Below are positions 16,559 through 24,963 of a stretch of 64,000 bases of DNA, in pieces. Each line of letters starts with the position of its first letter. Within the stretch, counting starts at the first letter, position 1. The notes under the pieces were generated by a model that ran no database searches, was not told the origin of the DNA, and worked only from the letters and a program-made list of their open reading frames with translations. This DNA is from Paenibacillus sp. 1781tsa1 (GTDB taxonomy: Bacteria; Bacillota; Bacilli; Paenibacillales; Paenibacillaceae): assembly GCF_024159265.1 (NCBI RefSeq), contig NZ_JAMYWY010000001.1, positions 5,332,001 to 5,396,000 of the forward strand. Direction: 5' to 3'. The translations under genes were made by a program, and so were the position numbers.

Positions 16559-18331
16559 ATGATCACGACCACCGTCCGCTTTTTCATCAAGAACCTGTTG
16601 ACCTTCCTTTTGCCCATGCTGATCCCTCTCCTCGTTCTCGGTGCTCTGTCCGCCTTCCTGATCCAGCAGTACGTCGTTCACGGAATTAACAACAACAACA
16701 TGAACATGCTTAAGCAGACCAAGGAGAACATTGAACTTCTGTTCAATGAACAGAACTCCCTGAACCTGCATATCATCGCCAGCACGACCCAGTTCATGAA
16801 CCTCAAGGGTATGCTGAACAAGCCCCTGCCATCGGCAGAGGATTACCAACAACTGGCGGTCTTAAAAAATTTTATCGATTCACCCTCCATTGCCAGCCCC
16901 TATATTGATTCCATCTATATTTTTCTAAATAACGACAACCAGCGCTACATTTCCTCCGTTACCGGAGGCTTCATCGAGCTTGGAGAGGATCCAGACCACT
17001 TATGGTACGACAGCTATCTAAAGCATGAACATCACGAAGCAATTTGGACGGAAAGTCGGGCGGTTCCGCGCTATAATCTGAACGAAGAGATTGAATATGC
17101 AGATGTCATTACCATGTACCGCAATTTCAAGGTGTCAGATGACACTCGCGGTGTTATCGTCCTTAATATCAAACGGGAGTATATTGAACGCAGATTGAAC
17201 GATCTCTCTACAGCAAAAGGGCAGCTGCTCGCCGTTGTCGATCAACAGGGCTTTGTTATATTCCGCAATAACGCCCGGTACGAGCTAAGTCCCGAGGAAT
17301 TGGAACAGGTCATTTCAAGTAAAAGCAACTTTATTACGACACAAACTCCGAATGACGAGGCCTTGATCAATATGATTTACTCCAAGACCTATGACTGGGT
17401 ATTCATCTCCGTCACTCCAAAGCAAACTCTGTACACCGCGCTTAATCGCCTGCTTCGCATTGGGGCTGTGCTGATGATCATGGCGTTGCTCGCAGCGCTT
17501 CTGCTAGCCTTTCATTTGACGAAGAAGAATTATTTGGACCTTAAGATCATCATGTCCATTCTCGGCGCAGCAGAACAAGGCAAGCCACTCCCTCTACACC
17601 GCACAAAGGGTAACAGCGTTCACAGCCAAATCATCCGCAGCTTGCTTCAAAATTTTATCGAGCACAACTATATGCGCGTTCAACTTTCAGAGAGCCAGTA
17701 TAAAACGCAAGCCGCCCAGTTCGCCGCCCTACAATCGCAGCTCAACCCTCATTTTCTCTATAATACGCTGGAGACGATACATTGGAAGGCAGCAGGTTAT
17801 ACAGAAGGGCCGAATGAGCTAACGAGCATCGTGGAGCATTTGTCCGATATTCTGCGGTACTCCCTGGACGGGCAAAATGGACTTGTGCCGCTTAACGTGG
17901 AGATCGCCAATACGAAGAGCTACACAGCGATACAGAAAACAAGATATGGGGAGCGATTTTACATTTGGTGGGAGTATGACGCGGAGCTAGAGAAGTACCA
18001 TGTGCCCAAGCTGATCTTCCAGCCACTGATCGAGAACAGCCTACAGCATGGATTGAGTCGTTCGGATCAGAAGCTGGCAGTCAAGATCAAGATTCAGCGT
18101 TGTGGCAATTCCCTCCGCTTGGCCATCATTGACAACGGCAACGGTATATCGGAGGAGCGAATGGTCGAGCTTCGCACGAGGTTGTTTAGTGATTCGACGG
18201 ATGCAAACCACATCGGCCTTATTAATACACAGAGAAGAATTCAGCTTGCTTACGGTCATAAAAGTGAGCTTCGCATCAAGAGCAAGCCCGGCTGGGGAAC
18301 GCTAATTGACATGACGCTTCCAATCAGTTAG
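16559..18331 (+). CDS. YesM-type sensor histidine kinase
   Basis: A 590-aa membrane sensor kinase. The first transmembrane helix is about 8-36, an extracellular sensor region of about 260 residues follows, and the second helix is about 300-320. The cytoplasmic part carries the His_kinase (YesM/LytS) box with phospho-acceptor His398 in LNPHFLYNTLE, then an HATPase domain with the N-box PLIENSLQHG and the G-box DNGNGIS. It would sense an extracellular compound or transporter state and phosphorylate the regulator encoded just before it. GAGGA is 7 nt before the ATG. The likely target is the divergent peptide-type transporter; the ligand is unknown. Confidence 0.92.
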   Translation: MITTTVRFFIKNLLTFLLPMLIPLLVLGALSAFLIQQYVVHGINNNNMNMLKQTKENIELLFNEQNSLNLHIIASTTQFMNLKGMLNKPLPSAEDYQQLAVLKNFIDSPSIASPYIDSIYIFLNNDNQRYISSVTGGFIELGEDPDHLWYDSYLKHEHHEAIWTESRAVPRYNLNEEIEYADVITMYRNFKVSDDTRGVIVLNIKREYIERRLNDLSTAKGQLLAVVDQQGFVIFRNNARYELSPEELEQVISSKSNFITTQTPNDEALINMIYSKTYDWVFISVTPKQTLYTALNRLLRIGAVLMIMALLAALLLAFHLTKKNYLDLKIIMSILGAAEQGKPLPLHRTKGNSVHSQIIRSLLQNFIEHNYMRVQLSESQYKTQAAQFAALQSQLNPHFLYNTLETIHWKAAGYTEGPNELTSIVEHLSDILRYSLDGQNGLVPLNVEIANTKSYTAIQKTRYGERFYIWWEYDAELEKYHVPKLIFQPLIENSLQHGLSRSDQKLAVKIKIQRCGNSLRLAIIDNGNGISEERMVELRTRLFSDSTDANHIGLINTQRRIQLAYGHKSELRIKSKPGWGTLIDMTLPIS

Positions 18332-18406
18332 TTCGTGGATTGGTGGCTGGGGTGTTACAATATTTTTCACATATTTTTCACTTCCAGATGTTTGTCCTGG
18401 AAATAT

Positions 18407-18433
18407 AAAAAGCCCAGTCACTAGGACTGGGCT
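18407..18433 (-). terminator. terminator after the L25 gene
   Basis: A 9-bp GC-rich stem (AGCCCAGTC/GACTGGGCT) is followed by a T-run on the minus strand, about 40 nt past the L25 stop. On the plus strand there is no T-run, so it serves the minus-strand gene mainly, although the kinase gene also ends nearby. Confidence 0.85.
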
Positions 18434-18473
18434 TCGGCTAAGCATGGGATCTGCTGAGATCCCTAAGCTTGGC

Positions 18474-19103
18474 TTATTCTTCTGCAGCTTTTTCTTCAGT
18501 TGCTGGTTCAGCATCCTCAGCAGAAGCCGTTGGCTCTTCCTCAGCCGCTTGTGGCGGCATGACGGACGCGATGATCGAATCAGGTGATGTTACGAGTGTC
18601 AAACCTTTATCCAGTTTGATATCCGCAGCAGTCAAGCGATCACCAATATCCAATCCGCTAACATCAACTTCAATGGACGTTGGCAGATCCGCAGGCAATC
18701 CTTCTACTTCCAACTGTGTCTCCTGTGTCTGGAATACACCGCCAGCTTTTGAGCCAGCCGCTGTACCCTGGAAGTCGATCGATACACTTACGCTGATCGG
18801 CTTGTTCTTGGAAATTTGCAGGAAGTCTACATGCAGCAAACGTCCATTACGCTCCTGCTGATCTTTGATCAGTACGGGAATCGTTTTACCACCCTCAACA
18901 TTCAGGTTGAACATTTCGGAGCGGCCTGTGCGTGCCACTTTCAGCATCTCTTTTTCATCTACATGTATTGAAGCACCTTCAAGTCCTGGGCCGTAAACGA
19001 CTGCAGGAACTCGTCCGCCTTGTCTTAACAAGCGCAGTGCTGCACCTTTCTTTTCCGTTCTTGGCGTTGCTGTAAGTTGAGCCATTTTTCCGTTGGATTT
19101 CAT
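18474..19103 (-). CDS. ctc: 50S ribosomal protein L25, general stress protein Ctc type
   Basis: A 209-aa two-domain L25/TL5/Ctc protein that binds 5S rRNA in the large ribosomal subunit and in Bacillus is induced by stress. Residues 1-92 form the L25 RNA-binding domain (RLLRQGGRVPAVVYGPG); about 95-185 the TL5 C-terminal beta domain (VEGLPADLPTSIEVDVSGL). The tail is an acidic Ala/Glu-rich extension common in Gram-positive homologues. AAGGAGG lies 10 nt before the ATG. It is monocistronic, with its own terminator. Confidence 0.94.
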   Translation of the reverse strand: MKSNGKMAQLTATPRTEKKGAALRLLRQGGRVPAVVYGPGLEGASIHVDEKEMLKVARTGRSEMFNLNVEGGKTIPVLIKDQQERNGRLLHVDFLQISKNKPISVSVSIDFQGTAAGSKAGGVFQTQETQLEVEGLPADLPTSIEVDVSGLDIGDRLTAADIKLDKGLTLVTSPDSIIASVMPPQAAEEEPTASAEDAEPATEEKAAEE

Positions 19104-19303
19104 GATTGAACATCCTCCTTCAAGGGATCACTACATTATATTTGTTGGAAAGCGCTAGAGCTTCGCTTATAGACCATAATGGTCTTTTTTCCTTTGGCCG
19201 AATCGTGGGCCATATCTATATTTACCCCAATGATAGAGGATCTCAAACACGAAACAGGACAATTTTTTATTTTTGGCTAAGCTATGCTTCGTATAATCAG
19301 ACC

Positions 19304-19334
19304 AAAAAAAGCAGTCGGAATCTCTTCCAACTGC
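19304..19334 (-). terminator. terminator after pullulanase 1
   Basis: A 10-bp stem (GCAGTTGGAA/TTCCGACTGC, one G-U pair) with a GAGA loop and a seven-T run on the minus strand, about 50 nt past the stop codon. Confidence 0.85.
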
Positions 19335-19384
19335 TGGTTTATCAAGGTTTTGACGAACTACGTTCGAAGTTATAAATAAAGAAA

Positions 19385-22261
19385 CTATGCGCTATCACGA
19401 TCCTCCGTTTTTTCGCTTTCGCGGATGATCTGCATCTCGTCTGATCCGCTACGGACAATAATGTGCACATCCCCATCTTCAGGTACAATGTCCACGTAAC
19501 GGTCTCCGCACGTATCTTTAGCTTCCCATTCGTTCAATCGAATGATCAATCCCAGATGATGCAGACCCGGAGCAACGCGGAAGCGGGCTTCAGCGGCATT
19601 TCCGACTCGTTCCAGCTGTACTGCTCCGTCCTCCATACCGGTGCCCCACACCCAGACATCCCAACCTTCATAATGCTGGTCTTCCCGTTCGTATCGAAGC
19701 GTGACAGTTCGCGAAATCTGTCTATGAATCGTCACGGCAAGAGTTGCCCGAATTCCTCCAGCTTCAGCAATAATATGGGTTACTCCAGGTGTCATCGCAC
19801 GTACGATCCCTGCTGCACTCACCGCTGCAAGTTCTGGATGAGAAGAGCTCCACCGTACATTCGAATCCTGAAGCGGCTGACCAAATTGATCAAGGACCAA
19901 GGCACGGAAGCGACTGATTCGAGTCATGTACATGACTGGTTCGCCCACAATTTCGATTCGTTCAGCATGACGATAATCCACTTGTAACATACAGCTTGCC
20001 GTTATGTCCCCACAGTGGACTGTAATCGAAGCTTCCCCTTTTTCCAGTGCATGGATTGTTCCATCAGGCTGGATCTGAATAATATCCGGATCAGAAGAAG
20101 TCCAGGTAACCGGAGCTTTTTCTACCACATTGCCAATGCTGTCCCGTACGATCGCTCGCAGTTGAGTGGTCTCCTTCGGACTATATACCTGGCGAGGAAA
20201 ACTAATCTCCACTGTTGACGGCTCAGCGCCTCCAGCACGCTCTGTGTCATACAGTACCATTAATGACCATCGTTCTATCTGCACAGTACCACGAACCGTC
20301 TCGATCAGATCTGTACCTGCCTGATGATCATTGACTACGACATGCCAGTCCCCTTCCCCCAGGTCCACATGCTGCTCATGTTCCGTTCCGTTATAAATGA
20401 CCATAATCTGATTCCAGGTGTCCTGATTCGCACCATCCTGAAGTATAAAGGCAACTACATTGCCATCCGCACGAATTACACGAAGGTGATTTCGTACCTG
20501 TTCAGCATCAATCATGCGAAAAGCGGGATGTGTGCGACGCAGATGAATAAGACCACAATAGTAGTCGAACACCGGTCTGAAGCGTGATTTGTTGGCCCAT
20601 GTGATGGCGTTCACCGCATCCCCGCTCCGATAACTGTTATGGTCACCGGCTTTGGATCTGAGCATCTCATCCCCTGAATGCAGAAACGGAATTCCTTGAG
20701 AAGTAAGCAGAATGCCGGAAGACAGTAACGAGCGACGAACCATCTCATGATCCAAAACATCATCTGCATCCACATACCGATAAGGATCTGCTGCTTTTAC
20801 AGCGGACTCAGCACTCCCACCACCCACGGGCTGTCCGTCCTTCCATACGGGAAATCCTAATTCATGTCTTAGATTCATGGTTGTCGCAATTTTATCCCAC
20901 AGATTGAGATTGTCATGGGCAGTTACATAATTGACAACCTCCACAGGTGAAGAGGTGAAATCATCCAGTGCTCCTGCCAATCCTCTGAGAATCTCATATT
21001 CCTGTCCTCCGGCACCCGTGACAAACCCTCTGCCACTTCCATCACTATCCCCCTTGATTGCGCTGCGAAAATGATCATTAAATACTGCAAATCCCTGACC
21101 ACGCTGGGTTCCTTTTAATGTTTTGCGGTCCAAAGGTGAATCTCCACCCGTCCAAGGTTCCCCATAGATCAGAAATGCCGGATCGATCTGCTCCCGCAAT
21201 TCGCGTGTCAATTCGTTCATCGTTTCCGTATCGATCAGGGCCATAAGGTCAAATCGAAATCCGTCCACATGATATTCTTCTGCCCAATATCGGAGAGAAT
21301 CCAGAATATATTTTTGCACCATTGGACGCTCTGTCGCCAATTCATTGCCTACACCGGAACCATCACTGAGGGTGCCATCCTCCCGATAACGGTAATAATA
21401 GCCTGGTACAATCCGTTCAAAAGGTCCTTCTTCCACGCTGTACGTATGATTATAGACAACATCAAGTACAACACGAATGCCTTGTCTGTGCAGCGATTGT
21501 ACGAGTAATTTGAGTTCCCGAATTCGAACTGCCGGATCACGAGGATCGGTAGCGTAGGAACCTTCGGGAACGTTATAATGTTGCGGATCATATCCCCAGT
21601 TGTATGGTGCTCTGACATTCGAACCAACATCCGCTGTAGCGAGTTCATTCACCGTCTGATAATCCGCCACAGGCAGAAGATGTACATGAGTGACTCCCAG
21701 TTCGGCAAGATGGTCTACGCCAATGCTATTGCCTACTTGATCCGTCAGACCGGATGCTGTGAATGCCAGATATTTTCCCTTATACGGAATATCTGCATGT
21801 GGGTCAGAGGAGAAATCACGGACATGCAACTCATATAACACGGCATCGACAGGACGCAGAAAAGCAGGTTTGACATCCAGGTCCCAATCGACCGGATTGG
21901 TGGTCTCAGGATCTATAATAGCCGTTCGTTGCCCATTAGCCGTTACCGCTCTGGCGTAAGGATCAACAACGACTTCAATCCGCTGAGCATCATGGATAAT
22001 TCGGTACATATAATAATGTCCTGCCCAATCGCCTGAAAGCTCTAAAGTCCATATTCCGTCCGCATCACGTGTCAAGGAATGTTCCCTTCCACCCTTATGA
22101 TCTTGCACCTTACCTTCCTCGTTGTAATGCCCTTCATCTTCAAAAATCAATATATCAACCTGTTGTGCCGTAGGTGCCCACAATTTAAAAGTACTTGCAG
22201 CACGAGTATATGTTAAGCCAAGATCGTTGCCTTCGTAACGAAAAGAAGTCCATTCCGGCAT
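19385..22261 (-). CDS. type I pullulanase with C-terminal Ig-like and CBM41-like domains
   Basis: A 958-aa GH13 debranching enzyme that hydrolyses alpha-1,6 bonds of pullulan, glycogen or limit dextrins. Order: CBM48-like N-domain (about 10-95), the GH13 barrel with the type I signature YNWGYDP (220-226), nucleophile Asp338 (DGFRFDLM), acid/base Glu368 (YGEPW) and Asp450 (HDN), then two Big_2-type Ig-like repeats (about 683-762 and 767-847), and finally a CBM41/PUD-like starch-binding domain (about 852-942: VTLRYEREDQHYEGWDVWVWG). CBM41 is normally N-terminal in pullulanases. There is no signal peptide, so the enzyme appears cytoplasmic despite carrying surface-type modules. The ATG at 22261 has AAGGCGG 8 nt upstream; an in-frame ATG at 22285 has no ribosome site. 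Confidence 0.93.
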   Translation of the reverse strand: MPEWTSFRYEGNDLGLTYTRAASTFKLWAPTAQQVDILIFEDEGHYNEEGKVQDHKGGREHSLTRDADGIWTLELSGDWAGHYYMYRIIHDAQRIEVVVDPYARAVTANGQRTAIIDPETTNPVDWDLDVKPAFLRPVDAVLYELHVRDFSSDPHADIPYKGKYLAFTASGLTDQVGNSIGVDHLAELGVTHVHLLPVADYQTVNELATADVGSNVRAPYNWGYDPQHYNVPEGSYATDPRDPAVRIRELKLLVQSLHRQGIRVVLDVVYNHTYSVEEGPFERIVPGYYYRYREDGTLSDGSGVGNELATERPMVQKYILDSLRYWAEEYHVDGFRFDLMALIDTETMNELTRELREQIDPAFLIYGEPWTGGDSPLDRKTLKGTQRGQGFAVFNDHFRSAIKGDSDGSGRGFVTGAGGQEYEILRGLAGALDDFTSSPVEVVNYVTAHDNLNLWDKIATTMNLRHELGFPVWKDGQPVGGGSAESAVKAADPYRYVDADDVLDHEMVRRSLLSSGILLTSQGIPFLHSGDEMLRSKAGDHNSYRSGDAVNAITWANKSRFRPVFDYYCGLIHLRRTHPAFRMIDAEQVRNHLRVIRADGNVVAFILQDGANQDTWNQIMVIYNGTEHEQHVDLGEGDWHVVVNDHQAGTDLIETVRGTVQIERWSLMVLYDTERAGGAEPSTVEISFPRQVYSPKETTQLRAIVRDSIGNVVEKAPVTWTSSDPDIIQIQPDGTIHALEKGEASITVHCGDITASCMLQVDYRHAERIEIVGEPVMYMTRISRFRALVLDQFGQPLQDSNVRWSSSHPELAAVSAAGIVRAMTPGVTHIIAEAGGIRATLAVTIHRQISRTVTLRYEREDQHYEGWDVWVWGTGMEDGAVQLERVGNAAEARFRVAPGLHHLGLIIRLNEWEAKDTCGDRYVDIVPEDGDVHIIVRSGSDEMQIIRESEKTEDRDSA

Positions 22262-22381
22262 CGTTCCCACCGCCTTTATATCCATTGTTTTCGTGTTGTC
22301 CCGATGTTACGGAGCGGGACGTGATTTGTCAACCCGGGGTTGTCTGTACTCATCATATCGGTTCAATTTGCGTATTCAATT

Positions 22382-22395
22382 AGCAATCGCTTTCA
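22382..22395. promoter_or_regulatory. candidate cre (CcpA) site upstream of pullulanase 1
   Basis: AGCAATCGCTTTCA matches 12 of 14 positions of the catabolite-responsive element TGWAANCGNTNWCA. It lies about 120 bp upstream of the pullulanase 1 start. The surrounding 480-bp gap (22262-22744) holds otherwise only the terminator of pullulanase 2 and presumably the promoter. Confidence 0.4.
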
Positions 22396-22607
22396 AAATA
22401 TAGATATGAAAACATGCGCCATAGATTGACAGCATTTGTACCTGTCCTGACAAAAAAAATTCAAAAAATTCAAGAATATATTGCAGCGGGATGTCATTTG
22501 CTTTTAAACAAAGCTATACTTAGCTACGCATTGAACTGATGGACGTTCTAGTTCTTCCGAGTATAACAAACTCCTGCTATGGTCGAGCCATCGCTCTTTA
22601 ACTCGAC

Positions 22608-22637
22608 AAAAAATCGCCCTTCCAATTGGAAGGGCGA
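22608..22637 (-). terminator. terminator after pullulanase 2
   Basis: A perfect inverted repeat, TCGCCCTTCCAATTGGAAGG and on (24 bp in all), with a six-T run on the minus strand about 107 nt after the stop codon. Confidence 0.85.
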
Positions 22638-22744
22638 CTCATTTTCATTTTTCATCCAAGCTATAGGAAATTGGACATGCCCTTGTAAGCACTCTTTCTC
22701 TTACGAGTACACTACATTTCCTTGCCTGGCAAGTAGGATCGCGA

Positions 22745-24793
22745 TCAGGAATTGGAATACATCACCGTTATGGATAGTGCACTCACATGTACCTGTCCGT
22801 CCTGTACGGTGCATATCGTATCAACGCCTGCTTGTCCTTTCTCTACAATCACATTCCATGTCCCTGTGGGAATAAGGATGTCACGGTTTTCCTTTGCCGC
22901 GTTATAGATCACAACAATGCGATCCCACGAATCTTTGGCTGCTGTACCGTTCAGTTCATACGCCAGCAGCCCATTACCTTTTTCGATTAGACGAACATGC
23001 TTCTCAATCTCTTCCCGTGTACGAAACCGAAATACTGGGTGCTCTCGCCGAAGAAGAATCAGCCCACGATAATAGTCAAATACCGGCTTGAACAGCTGTT
23101 TTTGCTCCCAATGAATGGCATTGACTGCGTCTCCACTTTGGTGGCTGTTGGCATCCCCATATTTGCTGCGAAGCAGCTCATCTCCAGCCGCGATCAGGGG
23201 AACACCCTGGGAGGTAAGAACAATACTATTGGCAAGCAGACAACGCCTAACGGTCTCATTCCCCAGAATGTGTTCCGGATCAATCTGCAGGTAAGGCTTA
23301 GCCTTCCCTACAGCCTCTTCCACACTTTCGCAACCTCGAATACGTCCATCATCGTCATAGGTGAGGAAATTCAATGTATCGTGGAGTCCTTGTGTACGTG
23401 CGACTTTGTCCCACAGATTGAGATTATCGTGCACCGTTACATAGTTGATCGTCTCGGATGGACCATCCGTAAAGTCCTGAACGGCTCCCCGGACGCCAGT
23501 CCACAATTCGTCTTCTTTCCCGTCCGCCCCCGTCGCAAATCCCGTACCCATGCCATCGCTGTCTCCCTTGATCACTCCGCGGAAATTATCGTTAAATACA
23601 GCAAAACCCGCCCCGCGTTGCGTTCCTTTTAGGGTCATATCATCCCCAAGTGGCGAATCCAGTGCGCCCCATGGTTCACCATATAACAATATGGAAGGTG
23701 ACACTTCAGTATGCAATTCCGCTGCAAGCTGTTTCATCGTAGTAGTGTCGATCAGGCCCATCAGATCAAAGCGAAAACCGTCCACATGGTACTCCTCTGC
23801 CCAGTAACGGACCGAGTCGATGATAAACTTGCGAACCATGGCGCGTTCAGTAGCCACCTCATTGCCTGTACCTGAACCATTGCTATAGGTCCCATCGGCG
23901 TTTTGACGATAGTAGTACCCTGGTACCAGTTTTTCAAAAGAGCTGCCTGCCGTATCAAACGTATGATTATATACCACATCCATAATGACACCTATTCCCT
24001 TGTTATGAAGGGCAAGCACCATGGATTTGAATTCACGAATTCGTGTCTCCGGGTCGTCTGCACGTGATGCATAGGAACCTTCCGGGACATTATAATGGAG
24101 CGGATCATATCCCCAGTTATAGTTGGAGGCATCCGTCGTATCACCATCTACTCTGGATTCATCCACCGTCGCAAAATCAAATACGGGTAGCAGATGCAAA
24201 TGGGTAATCCCGAGTTCAACCAAATGATCGATTCCCAATGTGTTGCCCCTCGAATCAAGCAGACCCGTCTCGGTAAAAGCCAAGTACTTGCCTTTATTCG
24301 TTATTCCCGACGAAGGATGAATGGAGAAATCACGGACATGCAGTTCGTACAGGACTGCATCTACAGGACTGGTCAATTCGGGGCGAATATCCTCACTCCA
24401 TCCGTTCGGATGTGTCTGCTCCATTCTGACAATGACACCCATTTCTCCATTCATGGTCACGGCTCGTGCGTAGGGATCTACTGCCTGGGTTGAATGTCCA
24501 TCTTCGAAAGTAGGCATGTACATGTAACGGTAGCCGCTTAAATCGCCCTCCAGTTCCAGGACCCAGATGCCTTCTTCTTTCTTTTGCATAGGTAACGCCT
24601 GCTGTTTCCGTTGATTGGGCTCATCCTCCGGGGTCCCCCCTGTCAAAGGTGGATACAGAAGTAGTTCCATCTGAACGGCTAACGGTGACCAGACTTTGAA
24701 GCGACAGACTTGTGCTTCTAATGTGACACCTAAATCTCTTCCTTTGTATGTATCTTCTAAAATCAATAGTTCCTGCTTACCCTCTTCAATCAT
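22745..24793 (-). CDS. type I pullulanase, compact form
   Basis: A 682-aa cytoplasmic GH13 pullulanase, paralogous to the one encoded 483 bp downstream. It has a CBM48-like N-terminal domain (about 15-105), YNWGYDP (225-231), nucleophile Asp343 (DGFRFDLM), acid/base Glu373 (YGEPW), Asp456 (HDN) and a C-terminal beta-sandwich, but no Ig-like or CBM41 module. That is the normal length and layout for Bacillus-type AmyX/PulA enzymes. No signal peptide. The two genes each have their own terminator, so they are separate transcripts and probably an old tandem duplication rather than one operon. The ATG is preceded by GAGAGGGG at a somewhat long distance. Confidence 0.94.
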   Translation of the reverse strand: MIEEGKQELLILEDTYKGRDLGVTLEAQVCRFKVWSPLAVQMELLLYPPLTGGTPEDEPNQRKQQALPMQKKEEGIWVLELEGDLSGYRYMYMPTFEDGHSTQAVDPYARAVTMNGEMGVIVRMEQTHPNGWSEDIRPELTSPVDAVLYELHVRDFSIHPSSGITNKGKYLAFTETGLLDSRGNTLGIDHLVELGITHLHLLPVFDFATVDESRVDGDTTDASNYNWGYDPLHYNVPEGSYASRADDPETRIREFKSMVLALHNKGIGVIMDVVYNHTFDTAGSSFEKLVPGYYYRQNADGTYSNGSGTGNEVATERAMVRKFIIDSVRYWAEEYHVDGFRFDLMGLIDTTTMKQLAAELHTEVSPSILLYGEPWGALDSPLGDDMTLKGTQRGAGFAVFNDNFRGVIKGDSDGMGTGFATGADGKEDELWTGVRGAVQDFTDGPSETINYVTVHDNLNLWDKVARTQGLHDTLNFLTYDDDGRIRGCESVEEAVGKAKPYLQIDPEHILGNETVRRCLLANSIVLTSQGVPLIAAGDELLRSKYGDANSHQSGDAVNAIHWEQKQLFKPVFDYYRGLILLRREHPVFRFRTREEIEKHVRLIEKGNGLLAYELNGTAAKDSWDRIVVIYNAAKENRDILIPTGTWNVIVEKGQAGVDTICTVQDGQVHVSALSITVMYSNS

Positions 24794-24896
24794 GTGGTTG
24801 TTCCCCTCTCGTTGAGAAAATTAATGAATATGGCTGGAACGAGTGCTCCTTACCCTTTATACCCGTTCTGCTGCCCAACCATAATCCGAATTACAC

Positions 24897-24940
24897 AAAA
24901 GAAGACAAACGTCATGTAGATTCACATAACGCCTGCCTTC
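24897..24940 (-). terminator. terminator after the large Big_2 protein gene
   Basis: An 18-bp stem made of Watson-Crick and G-U pairs (5' arm GAAGGCAGGCGTTATGTG) with a 3-6 nt loop, followed by TTTTG on the minus strand, about 24 nt after the stop codon. Confidence 0.75.
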
Positions 24941-24963
24941 TTTATGGGTAAAACGACTTCTCT

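Noticed and set aside
19171..19190. Hairpin AGACCATAATGGTCT followed by T's on the plus strand
   Set aside because: A short 6-bp stem with no plus-strand gene ending nearby; probably chance in the L25 upstream region.
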